Of a stretch of DNA of 36,294 nucleotides, positions 15,020-22,784 are shown piece by piece. Source of the stretch: a virus. Where the stretch lies: the IMG/VR virus record IMGVR_UViG_3300025154_002797, positions 1 to 36,294 of that record. The stretch is one strand, 5' to 3'. The notes below the pieces were generated by a model. That model ran no database searches. It saw only the letters and a list, made by a program, of their open reading frames with translations, and had not been told where the DNA came from. A program made the translations under genes and the position numbers. Every line of letters begins with the position of its first letter. The first letter of the stretch is position 1.

Positions 15020-16457
15020 ACTACACGAGTATCAACGGTATGCTGCTGACTTCATTATAAAAAATCCGATTTCAGCACTATTTCTCGACTGTGGACTTGG
15101 TAAAACAGCAATTACACTGGCAGCTCTCAACGAACTGATGCTTGATCGATTTGAAGTTCGAAAAGTTCTTGTGGTAGCACCTCTTCGAGTCGGTCTCACG
15201 GTATGGCCTCAAGAATTAAAGCAATGGGACTGCTTTCACGATTTGACTTATGCCGTAGCAATCGGAACAGAGAAGCAGCGCAAAGCGGCTCTGCGGCAGA
15301 ACGCTATGATTACAATTATTAACAGAGAAAATGTTTCGTGGTTGGTAAACGAATCCGGCGAAGAACTCGACTTCGATATGTTGGTAATTGACGAGATGTC
15401 AAGTTTCAAGCACCACACTTCGCAGCGATTCAAAGCTCTTGTAATGTCGCGTAACCGCTATAAGCGAGTAGTTGGACTGACAGCAACACCGGCGACAAAC
15501 GGGTTAATTGATCTTTGGGCACAGTTTCGCATACTGGACTACGGCAAACGGCTCGGACGGTTTATCGGGAAGTTTCGTGACACATACTTCAACCCCGGCA
15601 AGACCAACGGTACGATTGTATATTCCTATACACCCAAGCCCGGTGCTGAAAAGAAGATCTACAGCCTGATTGATGATATCACAGTTTCTATGAAAGCTGA
15701 CGATCATCTCAAAATGCCAGAGTGTCTTTACAGGCGATATCCCGTGATGATGTCACCCATGGAATATGAGCAGTATGAAAAGCTGAAACGGGACATGGTA
15801 GTTTCCTTGCATTACACCCCACCCGAAACAGCACTGGGTGATACCCGCGACGAAAACAGTGTCGATCACGAAGAGAGAGTCATTGAACTAACCGCTGCCA
15901 ACGCAGCAGTTCTTAGTGGAAAGCTCTTGCAAATGGCGAACGGTGCAGTCTACGATGAGGATAAAAGAACAGTTTACATCCACGATCGAAAACTCGATGC
16001 GCTTGAGGATTTAGTGGAAGCTGCCAACGGTAATCCTGTATTAATCGCTTACTGGTATCAGCACGATTTAGAACGGATTCGGTCTCGGCTTAAAGTCGAA
16101 GAACTGAAAGGCTCAGACAGCATTCGCAGATGGAACAATGGTGAAATTCCCGTAGCCGTTATTCACCCTGCTTCTGCTGGTCACGGATTGAATCTCCAAA
16201 ACGGCGGCAGTACATTAATCTGGTTCGGGCTAACCTGGTCGCTGGAGTTATATCAACAAACTAATGCCCGAATCTGGCGGCAAGGACAAAAAAGGACAGT
16301 CGTCATTCAGCATATTATATCAGTCGGAACGATCGACGAGGATGTGCTGAAGGCGTTAGCCGACAAAAGTGTCACGCAAAACAGGCTAATTGCTGCTGTC
16401 AAAGCCAACTATGAAAATCTAGGACAATCCGAGAGAAATAAAAAATCGGAGGTATAG
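15000..16457 (+). CDS. SNF2-family DEAD/DEAH helicase
   Basis: A 485-residue SF2 translocase. Q-like start LHEYQRYAADF, motif I DCGLGKTAITL (Walker A), motif II VIDEMSSFK (DEMS instead of DEAH), motif III GLTATPATNG, and C-terminal motifs HGLNLQNGG and QTNARIWRQGQKRTV (motif VI arginines) are all seen. This phage family commonly follows VRR-NUC. It may remodel replication forks or recombination intermediates. The start is GTG 15000 or ATG 15009; neither has a strong ribosome site, consistent with coupling to the overlapping upstream gene. Confidence 0.9.
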   Translation: MNQMELKLHEYQRYAADFIIKNPISALFLDCGLGKTAITLAALNELMLDRFEVRKVLVVAPLRVGLTVWPQELKQWDCFHDLTYAVAIGTEKQRKAALRQNAMITIINRENVSWLVNESGEELDFDMLVIDEMSSFKHHTSQRFKALVMSRNRYKRVVGLTATPATNGLIDLWAQFRILDYGKRLGRFIGKFRDTYFNPGKTNGTIVYSYTPKPGAEKKIYSLIDDITVSMKADDHLKMPECLYRRYPVMMSPMEYEQYEKLKRDMVVSLHYTPPETALGDTRDENSVDHEERVIELTAANAAVLSGKLLQMANGAVYDEDKRTVYIHDRKLDALEDLVEAANGNPVLIAYWYQHDLERIRSRLKVEELKGSDSIRRWNNGEIPVAVIHPASAGHGLNLQNGGSTLIWFGLTWSLELYQQTNARIWRQGQKRTVVIQHIISVGTIDEDVLKALADKSVTQNRLIAAVKANYENLGQSERNKKSEV

Positions 16458-16460
16458 ATT

Positions 16461-16898
16461 ATGAACGCAAAAGAATATTTCAAGCAGATTTCACGAACAG
16501 AAGCCTTTATTAGCACAAAAAAGCAGCGGATGGATGCCTTGAAAGCGCTTGCTTCCGGTGTTGGATCTCCGAATTTGAGCGGAATGCCGAAGAATCCGAG
16601 CGGTTCTCTTTCACCGATGGCAGATGCAGTATGCAAAGCACTGGATTTGGAAGCCGAAATACATAAGGACGAATTTCTGCTACAGGAAAAGAAAGTGTTT
16701 CTACTGGAACTGATTGGGACTATTGAGATTTGCGATTGCCAGATTGTTCTTATAAAACGCTATTTTGAACACCTCTCGTGGGATGACATTGCAAGCAGTA
16801 TGTTCTACTCCACACGGTGGATATATAAGTTACACGGCCGAGCTCTTGAAGAAATGGATAGGAAATTGAAAGAAAGGAATGATTCCCATGTGCTGTAG
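16461..16898 (+). CDS. DUF1492 / sigma region 4-like late regulator
   Basis: A 145-residue DUF1492 protein. A helical N-terminal part with a flexible Gly/Ser/Pro stretch (residues about 30-52, GVGSPNLSGMPKNPSGS) precedes a C-terminal helix-turn-helix, VLIKRYFEHLSWDDIASSMFYSTRWIYKLHGRAL, like sigma-70 region 4. Proteins of this group and the ArpU/RinA class sit at the end of early operons and activate the packaging and structural genes. Here a promoter with direct repeats lies 50-95 bases downstream, in front of HNH and terminase, which fits that role. Confidence 0.8.
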   Translation: MNAKEYFKQISRTEAFISTKKQRMDALKALASGVGSPNLSGMPKNPSGSLSPMADAVCKALDLEAEIHKDEFLLQEKKVFLLELIGTIEICDCQIVLIKRYFEHLSWDDIASSMFYSTRWIYKLHGRALEEMDRKLKERNDSHVL

Positions 16899-16947
16899 GG
16901 TTGTACTTGAAGAGGGTTTTCCTTCCAAAAGAAAAAGAGTGCAGTCG

Positions 16948-16993
16948 AGTTCACCTCAGTTCACTTGAGGACACTTATCACATATGGTATAAT
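16948..16993 (+). promoter_or_regulatory. Late promoter with activator-like direct repeats
   Basis: TTGAGG (16965-16970), a 17-base spacer and TATAAT (16988-16993) with an extended TGG just before. Two AGTTCAC repeats (16948-16954 and 16958-16964), exactly 10 bases apart, abut the -35; CCTCA and TGAGG around the second copy form a dyad. One helical turn of spacing next to a weak -35 is typical for an activator site, most simply for the DUF1492 protein encoded just upstream. Confidence 0.65.
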
Positions 16994-17018
16994 AGCATTA
17001 GTAAAAATGTAATTAACC

Positions 17019-17055
17019 AAGCCTTCAGGGGAGCAATCCTTTGAGGGCTTTCTTT
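17019..17055 (+). terminator. Hairpin in late leader, possible attenuator
   Basis: AAGCCTTCA (17019-17027) pairs with TGAGGGCTT (17042-17050), with GGGGA/TCCTT continuing inward, about 25 bases after the late transcription start; TCTTTA follows. The T-run is weak, so it may be a leaky terminator subject to antitermination before the late genes. Confidence 0.5.
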
Positions 17056-17077
17056 ATATTTGCGTGGAGGTAAGCCC

Positions 17078-17428
17078 GTGCCTTACAAACCAAAGAAGCC
17101 TTGTGCTTATCCTTGCTGTCCGAACCTGACGAACAAACGTTTCTGCGAGGAACACACAAAGGCTGAAGCGAAAAGATACAACCGTTATGACCGCGACCCG
17201 GACAGCAACAAACGTTATAGCGGGTCATGGGTAAAGATACGCACGGCGTTCCTTTCTGCACATCCTCTCTGTGAGCTGTGCAAAGCTGAGGGCAGACTCA
17301 CTCCCGCGACACTCGTCCACCACAAACGCAAGTTGACAGACGGTGGTAACAACGATTGGTCAAACCTGCAGGCTTTGTGCTTGGAGTGTCATTCAAGGTT
17401 TCATGCCGAGCGAGGAGACTACTTTTAA
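17078..17428 (+). CDS. HNH endonuclease near terminase
   Basis: A 116-residue HNH nuclease. An N-terminal CAYPCCPNL...FCEEH cluster and CELC plus CLECH bind zinc; the core is LVHHKRKLTDGGNNDWSNLQALCLECHSRFH, with the HH pair at 81-82, N97 and the final His. GTG 17078 is chosen because GGAGG is seven bases upstream. HNH proteins encoded directly before terminase genes are known to assist cos cleavage and packaging in phages such as HK97. The gap between it and TerS is therefore the candidate packaging site. Confidence 0.88.
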   Translation: MPYKPKKPCAYPCCPNLTNKRFCEEHTKAEAKRYNRYDRDPDSNKRYSGSWVKIRTAFLSAHPLCELCKAEGRLTPATLVHHKRKLTDGGNNDWSNLQALCLECHSRFHAERGDYF

Positions 17429-17607
17429 TTTATTTAAGAGATATCAAAGGATTGCTTTCGTATCTACTTTTAGGGGTAGGGACCAGGGGGTGGTCAAATC
17501 TCTAGTGTTTTCAAGGGTTTCAGCGTGCTTGGCCTGCCGTGTGAATTTTTCAATAATCAAAAATCAAAAAATAAATCAAAATTAAAAGCTGGAACGAGGT
17601 GACGCAT
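17429..17607 (+). other. Gene-free HNH-TerS interval, candidate cos/pac site
   Basis: About 180 bases without an ORF. It contains a G-rich tract (TTTTAGGGGTAGGGACCAGG, then GGGGTGGTCAAATCTCTAG) followed by an A/T tract. In cos phages with this gene order the cohesive-end site lies here. No cut site can be shown from sequence alone. Confidence 0.4.
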
Positions 17608-18105
17608 ATGCCCAGCGGAGGCTACCGTCCGGGGGCAGGTCGTCCTCGGAAGAATATAAACGAAAAGAAATTAGAGGGTAAGGCGAAGCAAACTGCATCA
17701 CCCGCACCGACACCAAAAAAGATTTATTCCCAAAACGTAATGGCGGACTACTTTTCGATGGCAATGAAGGAATGTGAAAAGGAAGTTCCGTCTGCAGATG
17801 TTCTGCGAAATGAAATTGAGGAATACATCGCATCTCGTGGCTGTGAAGGTTATGTCGCACCTCAGACGATAACGGATTATGTGCTAAACCGGCAGGGTTT
17901 TCTCGCCTGTGAATGTATGAATCGGAAAATCGGTCGAATGACCAAAGAACTGAAGCTCTCACCCTATGTCACAGCGGGTCAAGGATACTACAAAGCGATG
18001 CAGGGTGACTTCAATCTGATTATGCAAATCATTAACCGGCACAGCGGCAACCAGAACGAAGAGAAAAACGCTTTCCTGGAATTACTCACGAATAGAGGGT
18101 TTTAA
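17608..18105 (+). CDS. Terminase small subunit
   Basis: A 165-residue small terminase subunit. It starts MPSGGYRPGAGRPRK, the basic PGAGRP motif common at the N-terminus of phage small terminases, then a Lys-rich linker and a helical body including IEEYIASRGCEGYVAPQT and a C-terminal segment with FLELLTNRGF. GAGGTGA precedes ATG 17608 by six bases; GTG 17599 is in frame but overlaps that ribosome site. It recognises the packaging site and guides TerL, which here lies 5.9 kb downstream, separated by methyltransferases and a cargo gene. Confidence 0.8.
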   Translation: MPSGGYRPGAGRPRKNINEKKLEGKAKQTASPAPTPKKIYSQNVMADYFSMAMKECEKEVPSADVLRNEIEEYIASRGCEGYVAPQTITDYVLNRQGFLACECMNRKIGRMTKELKLSPYVTAGQGYYKAMQGDFNLIMQIINRHSGNQNEEKNAFLELLTNRGF

Positions 18106-18108
18106 ATA

Positions 18109-19362
18109 ATGAATAGTACATCAAGATTCGAACAAGTTAATATCGACAGGCTCGTACCCTACGCGAGGAATGCCCGTACCCACAGTAAGGAACAGATACT
18201 TCAGCTACGTTCTTCGCTTCGTGAGTTCGGTTTTGTTAACCCTGTCATCGTTGACAAGGACTACAACATCATTGCGGGACATGGACGTATCTTAGCGGCC
18301 AAAGCGGAAGGGTTAATGGAAATTCCCTGCGTATTTGCCGAACACCTAACCGACGCACAGAAAAAAGCATACATACTCGCTGACAACAGATTGGCTTTAA
18401 ATGCGGGTTGGGATGAAGAGTTACTGGCGTTGGAATTTGCGGAGTTAAAAGACCTCGGCTTCGACTTGGAGTTAACAGGCTTCGATATGAACGAGATAGA
18501 AAAGCTCTTCTCTACCGAAACGGATTTGCAAGATGACGAGTTTAACCTGACAGCCGCTTTGGAAGAAGCGGCTTTTGTTTTGCCCGGAGATGTATGGACG
18601 CTCGGAAGGCACCGACTTATCTGTGGCGATGCGACGGATGCTGAAACCGTGAAAAAGCTGATGGGCGGACGGAAAGCGAACCTTGTTCTAACCGATCCGC
18701 CTTACAATGTCGGATTTGAGTCGGCGAGCGGACTTAAAATAAAGAACGATAGCATGAAAGCTGACCAGTTTTACAACTTTTTGTTATCATCGTTTCAAAA
18801 TATAGCCGACAACCTTGAGAGCGGTGGTTCGGCATATATCTTTCACGCTGATACCGAAGGTGAAAATTTCCGTAAAGCGTTTCGAGAAGCAGGATTTCAC
18901 CTTTCGGGTACCTGCATCTGGGTAAAGGATAGTTTCGTGATGGGTCGTTCTCCCTATCAATGGCAGCGCGAACCGATTCTTTATGGCTGGTTGAAAACAG
19001 GTACACACAAATGGTATGCTGGACGCTCCGAAGCTACCATCTGGAATTTCGCAAAGCCAAAGCGAAACAGTAATCATCCGACTTCAAAGCCGCTTGACCT
19101 TTTGGCTTATCCGATCAAGAACAGCTGTCAAGCGAACGGTATCGTGTTGGACACCTTTGGCGGGAGCGGTTCTACCCTAATCGCCTGTGAACAGACCGAC
19201 CGAATCTGTAACATGCTCGAACTGGATGAAAAGTATGCAAGCGTTATCTTGCGTCGGTATGCCAGTTTAAAGCAGAATGATGGTGATGATATTATTTGTA
19301 TGCGAAATGGCGAAACACTTCGATATGCTGATTTGGTAAAAGAGGTAGCGGGACGTGAATAA
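18109..19362 (+). CDS. ParB-like nuclease domain fused to N6/N4 DNA methyltransferase
   Basis: A 417-residue fusion. Residues 10-100 are a ParB/sulfiredoxin-like domain (LVPYARNARTHSKEQI, GFVNPVIVDKDYNIIAGHGR, LADNRLA). Residues about 155-400 are an amino-methyltransferase: DPPY (196-199) is the catalytic motif and DTFGGSGST near 355 binds AdoMet, giving the beta-class order (DPPY before FxGxG). Such phage enzymes usually modify A or C in short sites and protect against host restriction. It follows TerS after three bases and overlaps the C5 methyltransferase by eight bases, so all are one late operon. Confidence 0.9.
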   Translation: MNSTSRFEQVNIDRLVPYARNARTHSKEQILQLRSSLREFGFVNPVIVDKDYNIIAGHGRILAAKAEGLMEIPCVFAEHLTDAQKKAYILADNRLALNAGWDEELLALEFAELKDLGFDLELTGFDMNEIEKLFSTETDLQDDEFNLTAALEEAAFVLPGDVWTLGRHRLICGDATDAETVKKLMGGRKANLVLTDPPYNVGFESASGLKIKNDSMKADQFYNFLLSSFQNIADNLESGGSAYIFHADTEGENFRKAFREAGFHLSGTCIWVKDSFVMGRSPYQWQREPILYGWLKTGTHKWYAGRSEATIWNFAKPKRNSNHPTSKPLDLLAYPIKNSCQANGIVLDTFGGSGSTLIACEQTDRICNMLELDEKYASVILRRYASLKQNDGDDIICMRNGETLRYADLVKEVAGRE

Positions 19363-21238
19363 AAAAATGACATTAGGTTCACTTTTTGACGGCTCCGGTG
19401 GTTTTCCACTCGGAGGAATTCTAACAGGTATAGAACCGTTATGGGCATCGGAAGTAGAACCATTTCCGATTAGGGTTACAACCAAACGGCTGTCGATGAT
19501 GAAGCATCTCGGCGATATTAATAAAATAGACGGCTCCAGCGTACCGCCCGTGGATATAATCACAGGCGGTTTTTGCTGCCAAGACCTCTCGGTTGCGGGT
19601 AAACGTGCCGGACTTCACGGCGATCGGTCAGGACTGTTCTTCCAAGTGATACGAATCATCAAGGAAATGCGTGCTGCTACCGATAACAAATACCCAAAGT
19701 ATGCCGTTCTGGAAAACGTACCGGGGATGTACTCTAGTAACAATGGATTGGATTTTTTGGAGGTACTTAATGAACTCATACATATCAAAGACGAAACCCT
19801 GTCAGTACCTTTGCCTAACAGCGGTAAGTGGTCGACTTCCGGCGAAATCGTGGGAGACGGTTTCTCCATCAGTTGGCGAACGCTTGATGCTCAATTTTGG
19901 GGAGTCCCCCAGAGACGCCGTCGTTGTTACATTGTCGTCGATTTTACAGGCGAACGTGCCGGAAAAATATTATTTGACGAAACTCGCTTGTCAGGGAATC
20001 CTCCGAAGAGCGGCTTCCCGTGGGAAGGAACTGCCGGAGGTTCTGCGGTTGGCACTGGAGACACAGTCAGTATCTTGAACGATCAAGGCGGAGGATTCAT
20101 AAACCTATCAGAAAATGTGACAGGTTCCCTTCGAGCACAGGAACACGGGCATCAACCGATAGTGTTTGAACCTGGTGCAGCTTCAAGAATCGGCGGTCAT
20201 TGCTGGGAAGATGAGCTTACGGGTACACTCCGTGCCGATATGGGTGACAATCAGTTTGCTGTCGCAATAGAGAACCACCCAACCGACAGCCATATTAAAC
20301 TCTGTGAGAACGGAATCGTCCAAACACTTTCTGAACGCATGGGAACCGGCGGTGGGAATGTACCGCTCGTAATGAACGAAAGACAATATGCTCTGACAGT
20401 CGGTGAGGACGTTGCGAACACACTCACCGGCACAGACTATAAAGGGACACAGTGTGTATTCGAACCAAAGACTCTCAAAATCCGATGTGGTTGTAGAGGA
20501 GGTGGTAAGGGCGCACTGGTACAGGATAATATGTCGGCTACACTGTCCACAAACAACGATCAGACTGTGTTTGTGCCGAGAGCGTTCGGCATTTGCTCTC
20601 AGAATAGTAATTCCATGCTTTCACCGAATCCTCACAGCGGAATATATGAAGCAGATACTTCCCGAACGCTCGATTTAAACTGTAACCGACCGGATTGCAA
20701 TCAAGGTGGTGTTGCTGTGGTTGCGGTACAAGGCTCTATGATTGGTCGTGAAAACAAGAATGGTCCGCAAGGTAGTGGTGTAAAGCAGGATGTAAGTTTC
20801 ACTCTTGATACTGCCGACCGTCACGCAGTCGCATATGCCATGACAACGGGTGAATTCACACAGTGTTGTTGTGAAAAATCTCCCTGTCTACAAGCACGGG
20901 ATTACAAAGACCCACCGTTGGTAAGTCGACCTCCTTATGTTGTACGTAGGCTCACTCCAACCGAGTGTGCCTTACTTCAAGGATTCCCGCCTGACTGGTG
21001 TTCAAATCTTGAAACTCCTGAACCAACTGATGAAGATATTGTTTTCTGGACTGATGTTTGGGAAGCACACCGCAGAATTGTTGGTACATCGAAAAAGCCG
21101 AAAAGCCGTAACCAGATTATTAAATGGCTTAAAAACCCGCACTCCGATGCTGCCGAGTATAAAATGTGGGGCAACGGTGTAGCACTCCCATGCGTTATTT
21201 TTGTCCTCAGTGGTATTGTGTACCATACACAAAATTGA
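19355..21238 (+). CDS. C5-cytosine DNA methyltransferase with unusual motif IV
   Basis: A 627-residue enzyme with the m5C order: motif I LGSLFDGSGGFPLGG, motif IV GGFCCQDLSVAGKRAGL, motif VI VLENVPGM, motif VIII FWGVPQRRRRCYI, and C-terminal LTPTECALLQGFPPDW and GNGVALP. Motif IV reads Cys-Cys-Gln instead of the near-universal Pro-Cys-Gln; the catalytic Cys (C75) remains. Residues about 225-510 are a long target-recognition region of repeated beta units (such as TGTLRADMGDNQFAVA and SATLSTNNDQTVFVP), as in multispecific Bacillus phage enzymes. GTG 19355 is chosen with AGAGG upstream. Likely role: protection of phage DNA. Confidence 0.88.
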   Translation: MNKKMTLGSLFDGSGGFPLGGILTGIEPLWASEVEPFPIRVTTKRLSMMKHLGDINKIDGSSVPPVDIITGGFCCQDLSVAGKRAGLHGDRSGLFFQVIRIIKEMRAATDNKYPKYAVLENVPGMYSSNNGLDFLEVLNELIHIKDETLSVPLPNSGKWSTSGEIVGDGFSISWRTLDAQFWGVPQRRRRCYIVVDFTGERAGKILFDETRLSGNPPKSGFPWEGTAGGSAVGTGDTVSILNDQGGGFINLSENVTGSLRAQEHGHQPIVFEPGAASRIGGHCWEDELTGTLRADMGDNQFAVAIENHPTDSHIKLCENGIVQTLSERMGTGGGNVPLVMNERQYALTVGEDVANTLTGTDYKGTQCVFEPKTLKIRCGCRGGGKGALVQDNMSATLSTNNDQTVFVPRAFGICSQNSNSMLSPNPHSGIYEADTSRTLDLNCNRPDCNQGGVAVVAVQGSMIGRENKNGPQGSGVKQDVSFTLDTADRHAVAYAMTTGEFTQCCCEKSPCLQARDYKDPPLVSRPPYVVRRLTPTECALLQGFPPDWCSNLETPEPTDEDIVFWTDVWEAHRRIVGTSKKPKSRNQIIKWLKNPHSDAAEYKMWGNGVALPCVIFVLSGIVYHTQN

Positions 21239-21247
21239 TGTGTGAAG

Positions 21248-21316
21248 TTCGGTAGATATATTATTACACTTTCTCTTGCTATTTCAGGCGTTTAGAGTGA
21301 TTAATGTAATACCGAA
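21248..21316 (+). promoter_or_regulatory. Stem-forming leader before the virulence-related gene
   Basis: TTCGGT (21248-21253) pairs with ACCGAA (21311-21316), and ATTACA (21263-21268) with TGTAAT (21305-21310), closing a ~36-base loop. It occupies most of the 122-base gap before the next gene and may regulate its expression. Confidence 0.4.
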
Positions 21317-21360
21317 AGTTTAAACCTCTCGGAATACAGGAAAAACACGGAGGAAAACGT

Positions 21361-22425
21361 ATGAAAATCGATTACAATGTCACTGGTAAAGAACGCAAGT
21401 CACTGGTGGCTGCCATCAGTCAGGAACTGAACTCGCCAATCAAATACCTCGGTATGCCGACGATGGCTTACGAGGTGGGTGGTTACCATATCGACAAGAA
21501 CGGTATTGTCGCAGGTAAGGATAACAAAGAACTAATTGCAGATCTGCAAGGCTTACACAGCTTCGTTGCGGTTAACGAGGAATACGACGAGGATTGGGCG
21601 GAGCATAAAATGCACCTTATCAACCTGGAAAGCCAAAACATCCCCGACTACTCAAACAGAGGTCAGTACGGTGGTGACATTCAGCAATTTGAAAATCTTC
21701 AGCTTACCGAGCGTGAGGAATTGGGACTTGGGCGAGAACGCCATGAGGACTTCCACGGAGAAAACGGAATGAGAGCAGATGACATACTTGAACCTGAAAG
21801 CCGAACCTTCCAAGCGGAACTGAGCGACCCCGGTTACCCAGACCGCATGGAGATTTTCAATGCCTATAACGACGAGGACGCGATCCGTCAAGCTTATGAA
21901 TTCTGCGAGGGTGAAATCCTCTTGCTCGAACTGTTCGAGATGGACGACGATTACAACAGAATCCGTTCGGTAGAAATAACACCGAGACCCGACCGTCTTA
22001 CCATAGAAATACCCCTTGACGGATTTACACAAGAAAAGATTGATAACCTGAATAAATTGGTAAGCGCGAAAGCTCCGCTCTTAAAAGCGGCTCTCGGAAC
22101 GGACGACCTGATGATAAAACAAAGCTCCGACACGCTGATGTTCCCTTGGTTCAGAGGGAACTTGGACGCAGAACACGTTCAAGCATACTCCGCTCTGGTT
22201 AGTTTCCTATGCAAGACTGCAATAGAGAAAAACCGCATCACAGCGAAAGAAAAGGATACCAAAGTTAACCCCAAATATGCCATGCGGTGCTTCTTACTAT
22301 CGATAGGATTTATTGGTGACGAATATAAAACGGCTCGAAAGATACTGCTTTCAAAGCTTGAGGGCAACTCAAGTAGAAAAAACGGTAAAAGAACGGAGGT
22401 TGCTGACGATGAATTTTCCGACTAA
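21361..22425 (+). CDS. Phage virulence-related protein with internal LPD16-like insert
   Basis: A 354-residue protein. The ends match the clostridial phage family called virulence-related protein: the start (KIDYNVTGKERKSLVAAI, then PTMAYEVGGYHIDKNG) and the end (ITAKEKDTKVNPKYAMRCFLLSIGFIGDEYKTARKILL). Between them, about residues 100-210, lies an insert of different character with NAYNDEDAIRQAYEFCEGEILLLELFEM, which resembles the LPD16 polyvalent-protein-associated domain. ACGGAGG precedes the ATG. The function is unknown; the name does not prove a role in disease. It overlaps the DUF4314 gene by 17 bases. Confidence 0.7.
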   Translation: MKIDYNVTGKERKSLVAAISQELNSPIKYLGMPTMAYEVGGYHIDKNGIVAGKDNKELIADLQGLHSFVAVNEEYDEDWAEHKMHLINLESQNIPDYSNRGQYGGDIQQFENLQLTEREELGLGRERHEDFHGENGMRADDILEPESRTFQAELSDPGYPDRMEIFNAYNDEDAIRQAYEFCEGEILLLELFEMDDDYNRIRSVEITPRPDRLTIEIPLDGFTQEKIDNLNKLVSAKAPLLKAALGTDDLMIKQSSDTLMFPWFRGNLDAEHVQAYSALVSFLCKTAIEKNRITAKEKDTKVNPKYAMRCFLLSIGFIGDEYKTARKILLSKLEGNSSRKNGKRTEVADDEFSD

Positions 22426-22657
22426 AGAACAGGTTGATCTGGTTCGTCAGAATTATCCAAAGGGTACTCGTATTGAGGTCACCCACATCGACGACCCCTA
22501 TTCCAAACTAACTACCGGAAGTCGCGGTACTGTTACAATTATTGACGATACGGGCAGCTTGTTCTGTGACTTCGACAACGGTGAGCGTATCGGGTTGCTT
22601 TATGGTATAGATGGTTATCGGAAAGTACCGACGACAAATTTTAGTGGAGATGAATAA
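22409..22657 (+). CDS. DUF4314 protein
   Basis: An 82-residue DUF4314 protein, a small beta-barrel of the SH3/KOW type: KGTRIEVTHIDDPYSKLTTGSRGTV then DDTGSLFCDFDNGERIGLLYGID. It regularly accompanies the virulence-related protein in clostridial phages. ATG 22409 is used because GAACGGAGG precedes it by nine bases. Its stop overlaps an ATG (TAATG) that opens only six codons before TAA, where the next phage gene may have been cut by the XRE cassette. Confidence 0.8.
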   Translation: MNFPTKEQVDLVRQNYPKGTRIEVTHIDDPYSKLTTGSRGTVTIIDDTGSLFCDFDNGERIGLLYGIDGYRKVPTTNFSGDE

Positions 22658-22702
22658 TGAGAAAATTCGTTTGTTAAGCGAGTCTGTTCGCTTCAGCGGT
22701 TA

Positions 22703-22731
22703 TTGCAAAATATTTTCATTTGTATTAAAAT
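22703..22731 (+). promoter_or_regulatory. Promoter of the XRE cassette
   Basis: TTGCAA (22703-22708), 17-base spacer, TAAAAT (22726-22731), about 54 bases before the ATG of the XRE gene. This lets the regulator be expressed from a silent prophage. Confidence 0.55.
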
Positions 22732-22784
22732 AAAGAAAATCGTACGTATGTTTGATTTATTTAATTAATGGAGGAAATATTTTC

